A stretch of 64,000 bases of DNA, taken from positions 61,564,233 through 61,628,232 of the forward strand of contig JAKSZT010053887.1 in NCBI GenBank assembly GCA_026826555.1, given 5' to 3'. The position numbers were made by a program, and so were the translations under genes. The notes under the pieces are model-generated. The model was given only the letters and a program-made list of their open reading frames with translations, ran no database searches and was not told where the DNA came from. Origin of the DNA: Tolypeutes matacus (lineage: Eukaryota; Chordata; Mammalia; Cingulata; Chlamyphoridae). Of this stretch, positions 45,440-57,470 are shown piece by piece. Each line of letters opens with the position of its first letter. Positions within the stretch are counted from its first letter, which is position 1.

Positions 45440-46965
45440 AATAATGAAATCAATTCAACAGGTATTTTTTTGAGCACTTGCAATATGCTTAAGAGCTGAA
45501 GGCCAAGTATAAAGAAGGTAGATACTCTCTTTGTGCTCATGAAGCTTCCATTCCTATGGTTAAAATTGATATTCTATCAGTAAATAAAATTTTCAAATCA
45601 AAATAGTGAAAAGTGCAAGGAAGGAAACAAAAAAAGAATGATACTCCAGGGTCAGAGACAAGGGTTAGGATGAGGATGTTACTTTAAAGGGAATCAAGGA
45701 GCGTTTTCTGTAGAAGGGCTATTTGAGTGAGGTCAAAAGGATGGAAGGAGCTGGTGATGTAAAATTAGTCAGGAGAACATTCTAGGCAGAGGCAACAGCG
45801 GGTGCAAATATCCTGAGGCAAGTAGGGGCTTGCCATGTTTGGGGAACATAAGGAAGACCTGGGGCATAGTGAGCAAGGGGGAGTGAAACAATTGAGATCA
45901 GTGGAATATACTAGAGCTAGAACTGGTGTAGAGGTCAAAAAGTGGAGGCAACCAGTGTATTTTGGTTGCCTGTGCTGTTATGTCTCTACGGTGTTTTAAA
46001 AGACAGCACATGTTAAGCTTGGTCCCCTTACAAGCAGTTTAGCATGTGTTGTCATAGTACAGATAACTACTGCCCTGTCTTGCAGGCAAGTGAGAATGGT
46101 AGGGCTGCAGAGTCTGGATTCTATTCTATATGCAGTGGAAAGCCATCAGTGGGTTTTAGCAAGGGGGTAACAGGATCTGATTTAGGTTGTCGAAAGATGA
46201 CTCTGGCTGCTGTGGGAAGAACCAATTGTGAAAAATGTTAGTGGAGAGGATGCTGCGTGAAATCATGGTAGCTTCGAAGACTGTAGTGGCAACAGAGATA
46301 GAAAAAAATGGACCATTTCTAGATATATTCTAGAGGGAGATCTCAAAAGCTCTTCTGATGTATTGGAAGCAGGTAGAAATCAAGGATACTGCCTAAGTGT
46401 TTGGTTTGAGAAAATAGTTGAGCCATTTTGGGGATGGGATGACTGAGAAAAACCAAGGTTAGTGAGGAGTGGGTATTTCAAGAGTTTCATGTTGAAGAGA
46501 CTAGTTTATAATATCTATTAGACATCCAGATGGAGATTCAAGTAGACAGGTGAATATAAAAGTCTGAAACTCAAAAGTGAGGTCACTGAAGATGTAAATT
46601 TGGGAGTCCTGTGTTTAGATGGTCTTTAAAATCCTGGTACTAGATGAAATGTCTTAAAAAGCAAGTACAAAGAAGGGAAGAGGGTCTCAGTCTAAACCCT
46701 TGGAAGAATCTGGAGAAGGAAACAGTTAAAGAGATAGAGAAGAAGCTCTCTGTGAAATAGGAAGAAAATCAGGAGAGTGTTGTATCACACTCGTTCGATG
46801 GAAGAGCGCATTTTAAGAAAGAGGGAGTGGCCAGTGGTATCTAATGCTGCAAAGTTAGAGATGATCAGAAAAGTGACCATTGGATTGGTCAATTTGACAA
46901 GAACACGGAAGCATAGCGGAGATCCTACCTTCCATAACAAACTAAGAACACTACAGTAGAAGATA
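45440..46965 (+). mobile_element. Ancient L1-type interspersed repeat, 1.5-kb copy
   Basis: The longest copy of the family seen at 13125, 23190 and 38875. Ordered blocks: 'TTTGAGCACTTGCAATATGC', 'GGAGAACATTCTAGGCAGAG' (split by a line break at 45780), 'CAACAGCGGGTGCAAATATC', 'AAAGCCATCAGTGGGTTTTA', 'CAGGATCTGATTTAGGTTG', 'ACTCTGGCTGCTGTGGGAAG', 'TTAGACATCCAGATGGAGAT', 'ATGTAAATTTGGGAGTCCTG', 'AAATCAGGAGAGTGTTGTAT' and 'GACCATTGGATTGGTCAATT'. I know this as a common old mammalian repeat, but its formal name (I suspect L1M-type) is uncertain. Open frames inside it are decayed. Confidence 0.65.
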
Positions 46966-47029
46966 AGAAGATAGAGCATCAAAATAAGTGGGATGGTTGA
47001 AACTTAAAAGGGTTTTTTGTATATGTGGT

Positions 47030-47665
47030 TGTTTTTATTTGTTTGATTTGTTTTTGTTTTTGCCAATCTGCCTGACATTTGAGATCTGACATTTGAGTGC
47101 AATTTTAGGTCCCATGAACTTAAAAAGTAGAAAAATACATCTCAAATGAGAAATGAAAACATATGTCAATAAAAAGATGTGTACATCCATGTTCACTGTA
47201 GCATTAACCATAACAGGAAACTGAAAACTACTCACATATCCATTAATAGTTGAAGGAATAAACAAATTTAGTATATTCATACACAGGAATACTAAGTAAT
47301 AAAATGGAATGAACTATTGATATGCCACCCAGAGCATGAATCTCTCATACACTTAACGAAAGAAACTGGACACAAAAGAGGACATATATTCTGATTGCAT
47401 TTATATGAAATTCCAGAACAGGAAAATCTAATCTATACTGATTAGTATAGAAAAGCTATTCTGTACTGATCGCTGGTTGCCTAGGGTGGTGGATACAGCA
47501 AAGGAAATTGAAAAGGGACATGAAGGAACTTTTTGGGGAGATGGAACTGTTCTCATCCACAATTGAGGAGGTGGTTATGTAGGAATATACATTTGTCAAA
47601 AGTTATTGACCTATACACTTAAGATACATGAATTATCTCAATAAAGTTGATTAAGAGAAAGCCTG
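47030..47665 (+). mobile_element. L1 (old L1M-type) ORF2 end and 3' UTR
   Basis: Forward L1. Around 47220-47300 the plus strand translates to a decayed ORF2 C-terminus (core E-G-I-N-K-F-S-I-F-I-H-R-N-T-K, cf. the family's EWI-K-YTMEYYSAIK region). The 3' UTR follows: 'CATTTATATGAAATTCCAGA', 'GGTTGCCTAGGGTGGTGGAT' and an end at 'CTCAATAAAGTTGATT', which includes an AATAAA signal. The frame is broken by stops. It is an inactive 5'-truncated copy. Confidence 0.85.
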
Positions 47666-47770
47666 AGATGTTAATTGAGCACCACTTCTTATGATTAGTT
47701 TCTTTTGTCCTAAGTCATTTTCCTATTACACTTATGAGATATTCTCCTTCTGGATTACTTTGAGAACTCT

Positions 47771-47771
<1 letters not shown>

Positions 47772-47804
<33 letters not shown>
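47772..47804. repeat. Poly(T) tract, 33 nt
   Basis: Pure T run. No target-site duplication or polyadenylation signal was found to mark it as the tail of a minus-strand retrocopy. Confidence 0.92.
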
Positions 47805-47807
<3 letters not shown>

Positions 47808-48249
47808 GTTTCATGCTTGTCAATATGTTATTAAATTATTGTAACCATTGTAAATGCCATAGATTCTTTTCCATAGAATTGTTAACAATAATGCATCAAT
47901 GTCTTTAGAAATATATATTTCTTCACCTTTACATAGCTATTTTCATTCTTGCTTTAACATATAATGTGAATTAAATAAAACATATCTAAATATATTTAAG
48001 TGCTGATATCAATAGTTTGGGGTATTTATAGGAGTGTTATTAACCTATTATCATTTATGACCCCAATTCTACTGTATCTTCCCTTAACTAATAACTGATT
48101 TCTTGAATCAAAATTAGAGGATGTTATTAGTTTTTCTTTTATAGACAACTGAAGCAAGGGCTTTTCATACAAGCTGCATCACAAATTTCAATAAATCCAC
48201 TCAAAACTTTCACTTAATATATATATGTAAAGGCAGATCGAGAAGAGTG

Positions 48250-48440
48250 TGTTCTGGTACAAAGATGAGGGTTTTGAAATAGGCTTGGGCTTTAATCTCA
48301 AGCTCGCCATCCACCAGCTGTGTGAGCCTGAGCAAGTTCCTTAATCTTGCTGAATTTTAATTTCTTCATCTGTAAAAAGAGAAAATAATAATTGTCTGCC
48401 TATCTTGATGCAGATATTGGCTAAAATTCTCTTTCAATTC
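48250..48440 (+). mobile_element. MIR SINE
   Basis: Forward MIR: 'TTTGAAATAGGCTTGGGCTT', 'CCACCAGCTGTGTGAGCCTG', 'AGCAAGTTCCTTAATCTTGC', 'AATTTCTTCATCTGTAAAAA'. Head and core are present. Confidence 0.88.
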
Positions 48441-48649
48441 AAAACTGTAAAAATCTTTTCCAAAGTCAAGGCAACATTGGATAGAGTTTAAGAGAAGACC
48501 ATGAGCAATTAGACACTACCTAAATATCTTATGATGAAGTTGATGATTTTTAGGCTTTCGAAATAGAATACCAAGAAAAATCACCAATATCATCTACACT
48601 AGGAAGCATTCTCTTGCTCTTAGAAATCCATATAGCTATTTATCTACCT

Positions 48650-48720
48650 ATATAATGTATATATACACCACACACATACACACACTCATACGTGACTGCA
48701 GTGTCTGTGTGTGTGTGTTT
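48650..48720. repeat. Mixed dinucleotide repeat (TA, CA, TG)
   Basis: ATATA followed by CACACA and then a short unique GACTGCAGTG before TGTGTGTGTG. The CA and TG arms are complementary and could form a cruciform. Confidence 0.8.
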
Positions 48721-49376
48721 TCCCAAAGTCTTTAGATCTTGTGCAAGGATTCTGAAAGCTAACAAAAGGCCCTGTTACCTGTAAACCTTTGTATGGTCTT
48801 TCTTTTCACGTAATTTCTATACTTTTTAAAAAATAGTTTACTCTATCAGTGATTGCTGCTCTTCTGACTTAAGCCAATATTAATTATAGTTTATTCTCTG
48901 CGTAAGCACAACTCTTACTGTTAATGTGACTTCCGTCCCCTGTATATCCAGATGGGATATTCTGAGATAGTCTCGCCTTCCTGAGGATATGGGACTTCTT
49001 TCCAGGAAGCATTGAGGACTATTATTAAGCTGGAACTACTGTATATCTTGTGTCATCCTCAGAGATACAGCACCTTTCCCTGCCGCCTGACCAATCATTT
49101 ATAGGCTCACTATTCAGTTCCCAGCTATGTTAGGAAGATTTTTCTTCCTCAGTGAAGAAAGTGAGTGATTATGGGTATTCTTGTAGCTCCTTTGTTTAGC
49201 AAAGGGGTTGCCCATGTCTCAAGATCTTTTTATTCTTTACCCTATATCATTTTATTATCTAGAAATACTTTTAAATTTATTTTAAAGCCATTTTTCATTA
49301 AACATAATTTTCATACCCCAAAATGTGTTTAATATTTCCATTAGAATATAATAAAATCATCAATTACCTTTTGGTT

Positions 49377-49554
49377 AAGTGTTTCTTAACCCTGGCTATT
49401 CACTAGAATCACCCAGGGACTTGATTTTCAAATATCATGACTAGGCCTCACATTTAGAAATTCTGACAATAAATTTGGGGTCAGTCTGAGTCTTAATAAT
49501 TATTAAATAACCCACAGTTGAGTCTTAACTGAAGTCAAAGTTTGAGAACCAGTG
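49377..49554 (+). mobile_element. MER5-like hAT-Charlie element
   Basis: Left end reads AAGTGTTTCTTAACCCTGGC and right end GTTTGAGAACCAGTG, matching the inverted ends CAGTG(N)TTCTCAA of this family. Internal words 'CTAGAATCACCCAGGGACTT' and 'AGTTTGAGAACC' agree. About 178 bp, no coding capacity. An 8-bp duplication is not clear. Confidence 0.82.
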
Positions 49555-49935
49555 TTCTAGACACAAGTAGCTTTTGCAAGCATTAAAACACCCTTCCCTT
49601 TGGGATAATAGATAGATGGTTTTCTTGTACCTCCAAAGAGTCAGTGAAGTGTAGAACCAGCCTCTCTTTAAATGAAGGAGGTGAATGAAGCTGTAGTTGC
49701 TGGTGACACTGATTTTTGGAGTTTTCCATTCATTTTTCAATGGGTTCATTTTTCCCTCAATAGGAAAATAACCAGGTAAGAGAACTATGTTGGCGGATAC
49801 TGTGCTGATAATGCAGAGGGGCAATGTGTAGGATTGGACCTTACTTATATGCCAGCCCTGCCATGAATTTGCTTAAACCACTGCACAAGATTATCTCTGG
49901 ACAGGATTCATAAACTCAAATGCATCAGCGGCCAA

Positions 49936-49971
49936 GGGTGGGGTGGGTAGGTTAGGGGTAGGGGAGGGGTT
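49936..49971 (+). other. G-quadruplex-prone tract
   Basis: Six G runs of three or four bases: GGG-T-GGGG-T-GGG, then a seven-base spacer, GGGG-TA-GGGG-A-GGGG. This satisfies the standard four-run pattern more than once. Confidence 0.8.
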
Positions 49972-52449
49972 GGAGAGGCTCACACCCATTCTAAAGGGGA
50001 CCCTGGTTACTCAGCCCTAGCCAGTTGTTGCTATGGGAGAATGCAACTCAAGTGTTGCCAACTATTTCCATTTTAAAAGAGAACTGGAAATTCCTATTTT
50101 GGGGTAAAATTTTCCAATTATTTAATAATGGCCTCTAATGCCTTTTTGTGTGTGTGCATTGCCTAATGTATACTTTGGGGCTTAATTTAGCCTCCAGGCT
50201 ACTGGTCAGATGATTTCTAAAATTCTTTTAATTTAAACATTTGAAGAGCTTAAGAGATCTAATTTGGACAAAACACAAAATTACTCCCTTAAAATAGAAA
50301 ACTTCTATTTGAAGTTGTGCTTATATTAGTTTTCCTCTTCCCAAAGCCTCCCATTTTTAAGCACCCCTTATTTCATTGGTCCTGGCAGTTTACTCTTTCC
50401 ATTCTGACCCATCCTAGAGTTGACATCTCAAGAATTTATATGAGTATTGCTAATACACTGTCCTTACAATATATAGAGGATCCTGGTGTTATGTTGGAGG
50501 AAAACAGGTCTTAACTTTTCAGAAGGGAATAAAATGTACAATACGGTGTGGCCTATAAATCATTTTCAAATTAGTATTCTGTACATCTGGAGAAGAGTAC
50601 ATTTCTACTCATGCATAAATTGCCTATGAACACATTTCAAAAACCTACGCTTAATCTTAGCAATGAACATTTCAAAAAGTAAATTAATATCTTCAAGGGG
50701 AAGAAATACAGTATATTAAACAGGAACCCACTAGAAACTCGATAGTTAAGAGTCTGTCAGCGTTTCCATTATAAACCCTGTTTTTGAGGGGTTTATAACT
50801 CACTTATAAAAATTCATCGTAGGCTGAGATTTGGCATGTAAGGTCTCAGCCCGGCAGCTTGCTGTGATATTAAGTCTGAAGGACCTCGGATTCTTGTCAA
50901 CGGGATACTGTTTTAAAGCTCCAAGATGAGGTCTAAATAAAGAGAGGGAGTGAATTAAACCCATGGAATCCAGGAACTGCAAAATAAAACTAAAATAAAT
51001 ACTCTAAGATCAGCAGGTTGTGGTTTGGTTTTGCAGAGTCCCACACAGTTATCTACTCTGAGCCGTACATCTTGTATTGTATAGGGCAGAGTCGGCTTCA
51101 TTTGCTTGTTTGGGTCACACTCAATGTAATTTTAATTCTCCATTTAATAGCTTAATATATAGTCTGTTGAGGTTACAGGTTTGAATGAAAGTTTATAAAT
51201 GAGGCTAATTAACATTGAACTTATAACTCCTTTTTTCTTTCCATTTGAAAAGAAGGTATTCCTAGGAAGTAGGAATAGAATATAAAAATGTCTTAGGCCA
51301 TTGTAAATTTCTTATGTAAATAGCTTTGTGATACGTTGCATGTTTAAATTAGCACAATATGTATTCATTTTAAATATTGATCTTTAAAGAAGTAATGCAA
51401 TAAATCTGAATACTTTTTTGCATTACTGTTTACATTAGGTCTACTACAGATTAAGAGAGACAGTTGCCTTGTAAATTTGCTTGCAGAGTAAGCAGGGGCA
51501 TATAAATAATTCTGTTTCCAATTATACAAAACAATGATGATAAACTATTGTGAGTCGTGGGACGATTGTGCAGAGCTCGGCTGAATCACAGACTCAGACC
51601 AGGCCTGTGAGTAACTGATGTGCAGCTGGCAATTGGGACTATTGTTTAGATCAGGAAATGAATGAAAAAGTGGCACAGAACAAAATTCTATAAATGTAGC
51701 TCCATCAAGATGTAGTTCCTTTCCAGCTGTAATGTTTCTAAAGAGTTACCAAAACTATTTAAAAACATAAAAACACAATTGTTTGGCTTGGTAATGGTAG
51801 CAATTTGTCTGTAACAATGTTAAGTATGTTGTGGTAACCTTCACTGGGGAAAAATTCTATGGATGGGCTTGGTTGTGGTTTGGTGTTTCCACCTTCTCCC
51901 AGTGGTGGTTCTGGGACTGTGGCATGAACTGGCCTTTGAACAATTTGATAGCTCAACCAAGTTTCAGCTAGGAATGTTAAAACATAATGGCTGAAGATTA
52001 AGAATAAATTTACACCTAAGCCATATAATTCTAAAGCCAAGATCAACCCATCCCCTTAACGTTCTCATCATCTATTCAGGAGCGCAAATATGCACATGGA
52101 AATGAGGTTGGTTGAAATGTTTAGCTTACATTGGAAAATATATCTGCTAAGCAGCTGAGAAATGTATTCATTTCAGTCTTTCCACTTGACAAGGCTCATT
52201 CTCCCAAGTAAAATACTAAGAGTGCAATGACAGCAGCTGAAGCCGTTCCATTTCCTCTCTTGACTTTAATCTCTCCCTAGGAAAAATATTTCTTGAAATG
52301 CTATAATGTGTGTGCATTGACACTTTTACTTAGATATTTAAATAGATTTGACCTTCTATTTATTCTCCATGCCTAGCAAAGTCCTTGTAATGGGTATTTA
52401 AAAGTGTTTATTATTTTCATGATTTATAATGATTATTATAATCATACAG
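49972..52449. other. Mostly unannotated interval
   Basis: Unique-looking sequence with a small hairpin (50769-50798) and a possible slow-evolving part at about 51530-51660 (mixed composition, no repeats). The 95-codon minus frame at 51759-52046 has no family that I recognise. Confidence 0.4.
50769..50798. repeat. Small inverted repeat
   Basis: TTATAAACCC and GGGTTTATAA are perfect 10-bp arms around a ten-base loop. No flanking duplication is evident. Confidence 0.7.
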
Positions 52450-52675
52450 TGCTTTTCAGTATATGTAGTATGTTCGTGTACGTTATTTCACCGCATCATT
52501 ATCAGAACTTCGAGAAATGAGTTGGATTAATGTTATTATTTTTAGCCCCCTTTTTTTTAAACAGTGAAAAGAAGTTCAGAGAGGTTAAGTGATCTGTTCA
52601 TGTTTATACATCGAGTAAATGTCAAACTCAGAATCCAGCTATTTGAACTCTAAATGCTATGTTCTTTCCACTGTG
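52450..52675 (-). mobile_element. MIR SINE
   Basis: Reverse MIR: 'GTTCAGAGAGGTTAAGTGAT', 'CAAACTCAGAATCCAGCTAT', 'TTGAACTCTAAATGCTATGT' with the closing CTTTCCACTGTGG. Left limit approximate. Confidence 0.78.
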
Positions 52676-53429
52676 GTTTTAAAATGACCTGTTTGTAAAA
52701 GGGCTGCATTTAGTGTGGGGAGTCCCATGGAAGACGTCGGTAGATCGATAGGCATAATGCACACCAAGCACCCTTGCTGGTCACCTCTGGGCTGTTTCCT
52801 GTCTAACTAAAGTGGGGAGTGTAAACCACGGACAGTTCTGAAAATCAGTTTTAATCAATGGCTTCAACAAAGCTGATGGGGTCACCTTGTCCATGTTTAT
52901 CTTGAATATAACGTGAGAATGCCTAATAAAATAGCCAAAAGTGAGAAATGAGAGGAAGTTGGGGGAAAGGGGCAGAATGATGGCTGTGTTTATTCCAGGG
53001 CTCTTTGCTTTGCTATTTTAGAACTTTATTTGCTCGTTCTTTGCACTCCCTTGGATATTACATTTCAAGAATATACACCTAATAAATCCATCTGCTTGCC
53101 TGGCAGAGCTCGTTTGGATTCCCAAAAAGTTGGACTTAATTGTTAACTCTAATTTTTCAGTAATGGCAAGATATTTTACCAGATGCTTTTAGTCCTAAAA
53201 GATTTGGGTGTGGGGAGGAGGGGATTTCTTGAGAAGCATGGACACTGACACAGTCAGTTGTATGCTGCTTTCCTGTCCACTGATGTAAGACAACGCCTAT
53301 TCTGAAACCATGGCTGTTTAGAAAGGACTATATCACACACGGGGCAACTCTATTTAAAATGAAAAGGCCTTTCTCTTCATGATATCCAGGAACCCAAGGT
53401 GTTATATAACTGCGTAGAATAATACTTTG

Positions 53430-53584
53430 CCCTGGACTTTGCACAATTGTAAAAATGTGGTATCATCAATGTAACAAATGTTCCACACCAATGCAAAGTG
53501 TAGGTGGTAGGGTAGTGGGTGGGAATCTGTATTTTATGCATGATTGTTCTGTAAATCCACAACTTCTCTAATAAAGAAAAAAAG
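53430..53584 (+). mobile_element. Severely 5'-truncated L1 3' end
   Basis: About 155 bp of L1 3' UTR: 'ATCAATGTAACAAATGTTCC', 'GGTAGGGTAGTGGGTGGGAA', 'TTTATGCATGATTGTTCTGT', 'ACAACTTCTCTAATAAAG' and an A-rich end. A 9-bp duplication AATACTTTG occurs at 53421-53429 and 53585-53593, matching the expected insertion limits. The type fits a lineage L1 younger than the L1M copies. Confidence 0.72.
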
Positions 53585-53593
53585 AATACTTTG

Positions 53594-55439
53594 GATGCTG
53601 GAGTCTTGGTATAAAAAAGCTTCAGTCTCTAACAACATGGAATTCGGTCTATTTTGTTTCAAGGCTTTAATTTAGTACAGACTCTGGCCAACTCTAGAAA
53701 GGAAAACATATCCTATAGTAAAATAAAACACTAATGACTCGGGAATACTGTGTGACACCTAATTTGATGATTGCCATCCAAAGTTATATTTACCAGTTGT
53801 AAATCAATTACTAGACATAGTTATAATTATATTAATAACACTGGATTGCTTTCCCAAATCCAAATATTACATGATGAGGAAATGTTCTGACTCTAAATGG
53901 TTTTAATTAAGAAACCAACCATTTTTTTAAAGGTGGCAAGGAAGTATATTTTTTGTCTTCACTTTTTGCTTTTTTGTGCACATGGTTTTCAAGAAAAAGG
54001 AAGGTAATGGTTATAGTAAATTACAGGAGTCAGGCAGTGGGGTAATTAACAGGTAATTATCAATAAACAATTTAACCACAAAAGCTTGGATCCCACCTAC
54101 CACTTGTCAACAATAAAAGCTTAGTAACTCCACATGCCATTGGAAACAGAGTCTACAGGGAGCCCCAGAAAGGACTGCTAATATAAATAAACAGTTCTTT
54201 CTTGGGAGAATACACAAAGGCCAGGCTGTGAGTGACCACATAGAAGAAGGAAAGAAAAATCCAGTAGGCAGGAAAAATATTAGGAAACCAAACATTTGGT
54301 TTCAGATTTAGGAGGAAAATATGAATGTGCTTTGGTTCTGATGCCAGAAAAATTATCTATGAAATGTCCTTCTCATCTTATACGTAAATTTTATGTTTCT
54401 TTAAGCACTTGATTAGAAATGTAAGATTATTTAGCCAAGCTGGCATTTTGACACAAGGAAAAAGTGGACTGTATCCAGGTTTAAATATAGTCAGCATGCT
54501 TTATGGATTGAATGATTGGTGAATAATCCATGTAAAATATATTTACCATGGAAATGTGCAACCAGGTTTTGAAAGCTCCTCTAAACATTATACAAACCTT
54601 GATGTGAAAACTCTTCCTTTTTAAAATGGTCCACGTCTACACTACTATAGCTTGGGGGAGGTGGGGATGCTCCTAAATAGCAAGTGAAAATGGAATCATT
54701 TAATTCAGACAAAAAAAGCCTGACTTTACATAAACGGCAATAATATAACCCTCTATTCCATTTTGGCTCTAGTAGTGTGGTATTGGGACACAAATTAAAA
54801 ATACCTAATTCAGAGATTGAGCTTCATTCTAGAAGAGATGTTCTCTTTCTAAATTTTATTCTGTCTGTGCACACCCATGCCCACACACCACTACCCCAAG
54901 TTCTGTCGAAAACGACAGCTGAATATGTCACAATCAAATGCACCTATTGAATATTATCAACACCTGGTGGCATGGTAGGCATAATGCAAAGTGCATTAAG
55001 TAAATATGCTCTCTGTCATCTAAGGTGTGAGAGATAAAACTGTCATAGAACACGTTTGAAAGATGTACATGCAACTGAATAAACAATGAGCAGAGGCTCA
55101 TATTCAATAAAGATTTCATTATCTCCAGGCCAAGGGGTAAATGTATATTGTGGAGTGATGAGAGTGAGACAGCTTGTGGGTGGTGCAAGTTAGATAAGAG
55201 TGTTAAGGAGAAATCACCATCTGAGCACCAATTAGTCATGAAAGTCTTAGAGGAAGAAGTGAGATTCCTTGTAGGATTTGAAGGATGACTGCAAGAAGCC
55301 TGGCTCTCCAGAGAAGGCTCACCTCTCCTGCAGGAGGAGGACGAAGTAATGCTGTATTGAAGCCATGATCTCAGCAAGAGGTGCAGGCCTGGGCAGACAG
55401 CCCTGTGATCTAGGCGAGACCTTTTCTCCAAAGCAATGC
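53594..55439. other. Unannotated interval
   Basis: No supported gene. The 184-codon minus frame (54934-55488) overlaps its end. It is Ser/Leu/His-rich with no domain or start context, and the plus strand around 55250-55300 (GATTTGAAGGATGACTGCAA) resembles the ancient repeat family. Confidence 0.45.
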
Positions 55440-55660
55440 TTTTAATTTTTAGTATGATATTTAGGGCCCTGCAAGATGTAACTTTCAAAAGACTGGACTT
55501 TACTGTACTCTATACTTTGCCTGAACTTCACCTAAGATCCTTTTTATTTTCTCTCTCGCTTGGCATTATGTCTGCCTAAATTTTTTCCTTCAGATTGCTC
55601 ACATCCAAGTGCATTCATCAGAACTTTGCTAAATGCCATGTTTCCCCTGGTTTCCCTAAT
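55440..55660 (+). mobile_element. Possible L2 internal fragment
   Basis: 'TTTAGGGCCCTGCAAGATGT' followed by pyrimidine-rich text with TGCCTAAATTTTTTCCTTC resembles L2 body. Weak. Confidence 0.35.
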
Positions 55661-55674
55661 TCCCTTTGGAATTT

Positions 55675-55696
55675 TTTTTTTTTTTTTTTTTTTTTT
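55675..55696. repeat. Poly(T) tract
   Basis: A T run of about 22 bases with no recognisable retrocopy beside it. Confidence 0.85.
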
Positions 55697-56866
55697 GACA
55701 ACCCTAGATCTTGTTAAAACCCTCCTACTGTGTCCTCTGTTACTAAAAAGTAATTAAATAAAAAATGGGGTCTGGATACATCTATCATTTAATTTGAAAT
55801 TGCATGTGAATGTACAGAGGAAAAGTCACTTTGAAAGATCAATTCTCAAATTTTGATTTAAGAACTTGTTATTAGCTGAAATACTATGAACTGAGTCCAT
55901 TCTTTTGACCTTTGCAAAGTCTAACCTAGTCAATTATTGCGGCAGAACAGGGAACCAAAGAATAGCTTTGAATCAGTCAGAACCAAACTGATTTAAGTTT
56001 GTATGTAGTTAAAGAAGACATTAGTTAAAAATAATTAATTCTGCCTTTGACCTTTGAAATGAGGAAGGGCATTCATGGCCCTCCTTCCCAAACCCTCAAT
56101 ACATGTGAATCTACTTAACGCATTTTATTGCTTCAATCAGAGAACCCTGTAGCGTGCCATGATATCACAGATCCTGAGTAACATAAGCAAAGTTGTCTTC
56201 TTCCTAAATGGACGGTGTCAAAGGCTTTCACTCATTTAGAGCAGACTTTTTTTTGTAGTTCACTAACTGACTTTTGAAGACTTGTGTGTATTTAATGTAT
56301 GTATGTTTTAGGAAATGGTCACTAATAAAATCCCTCTTGCCTTTGGCACAATTTGGCAAGATTCCCCTGGAATTATTACGAAGAGATCGTAGATCTTTTT
56401 CCTTCCCGGTTTTAATAAGACCCAGAAATGAGCGCAGTTATATTGTTGTATATGTCAAACACATAGTGTTTCAGGGAGGAATTCTTAAATCATGCCACTA
56501 CACTTTGCTATGTTCTTTCATCTCCTCCCATGGCTCCCACTTCCCACCTTCTACCCATTGTTTTCTCTTCTCCACCAGTCCCCACTGCAGCATGGTCAAG
56601 GAGGCCACCAGGTATCTGCTGAGCTGCTGCTGGGATAGAAACAGAAGGGAAGGAGCAAATATATCCCCAAAGCGGGCGTTACACAAGTAATACCCTACTA
56701 ATATTGTCTTCATTATTTCCAGAATTCATTTCCAGTTCAGATACATACTTTGAGGTTTAACAAGCATGCAACATTTCCCCCATATATCACAGCTTGAAAT
56801 CAACAGTGAAAAACCAGTAACCGTGACATTGGAGACACATAGGAGATGAATGAATGAAGAAACCCA
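55697..56866. other. Unannotated interval
   Basis: AT-rich. The 138-codon plus frame at 56274-56690 gives no recognisable product. No clear repeat. Confidence 0.45.
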
Positions 56867-56920
56867 CATCTGGGCCTTTAGACATACCATCATCATCTGG
56901 GCCTTTAGACATCCATCCCC
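56867..56920. repeat. 27-bp tandem duplication
   Basis: CATCTGGGCCTTTAGACAT is repeated at 56867-56885 and 56894-56912, giving a 27-bp period. The last eight bases of the two units have diverged. Confidence 0.88.
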
Positions 56921-57110
56921 AATCCATGTTCTTTCTCTAAAAACTTCTTTGTCCATTGGGTTCCAACTGAAATGTTACTTCACAGGGAGGACTTTACTGT
57001 CTCCCCTCCCCAGACTAGGTTATGTCCCTACTGTCTGTTATTTCTGTCATAACTTTTATCACACCTTTTTGTAATTCAGTATTTAACATCTACCTCTTAC
57101 CTTGTCCTAG
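56921..57110 (+). mobile_element. L2 LINE fragment
   Basis: Forward L2: 'TGAAATGTTACTTCACAGGG', 'AGGACTTTACTGTCTCCCCT', 'TGTCATAACTTTTATCACAC', 'TTTGTAATTCAGTATTTAAC'. The 3' terminal part is missing. Confidence 0.75.
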
Positions 57111-57470
57111 CCTGGTATGTGTGCTGCTCCATTCCTCCCCACCCTGCCCCGGCCCATATTAGGGGATAGGAAGGGAAAACAGGCACTCAAACCTGAAAAG
57201 GTCAGAAGGAAGAGAGGCCAGGAAGTAGATTTCAGCTGGAATGGAAACAAGAAGAAGAAATGAACAGTGAGTGAGGTAATGAATGCAAAGAAAAGAGAAT
57301 CCATGACAGGGGGAGAACTTGGATAAAGAAAGAGATGCTTGGAATGGAATGAGGGGAAGGGGAGTCAAGCCTTTGTGATCAGAACTTCATACTTAAACTG
57401 TGGAAGAAGCCATGAGCACCAAAGTAAGGGGAGGATGTGGTTAAACAACCAGAGAAATAAAGATTAATTT
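57111..57470. other. Purine-rich unannotated stretch
   Basis: The plus strand is rich in GA tracts (AAGAAGAAGAAATG, AGGGGAAGGGGAG). No gene is seen. Confidence 0.5.

Noticed and set aside
47772..47804. Poly(T) as the tail of a minus-strand retrocopy
   Set aside because: No TTTATT (AATAAA complement) just inside and no matching duplication of the left flank further right.
51759..52046. 95-codon minus-strand frame with protein-like composition
   Set aside because: Not recognised, no splice or start context. Left as a low-priority item for a conservation test.
54934..55488. 184-codon minus-strand open frame, longest in the window
   Set aside because: Ser/Leu-rich with no domain, signal or recognisable family. 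Part of the plus strand resembles old repeats. A frame of this length is rare but possible by chance in 64 kb on six frames.
56274..56690. 138-codon plus-strand open frame
   Set aside because: No recognisable domain. A competing minus frame overlaps it, and composition is like its neighbours.
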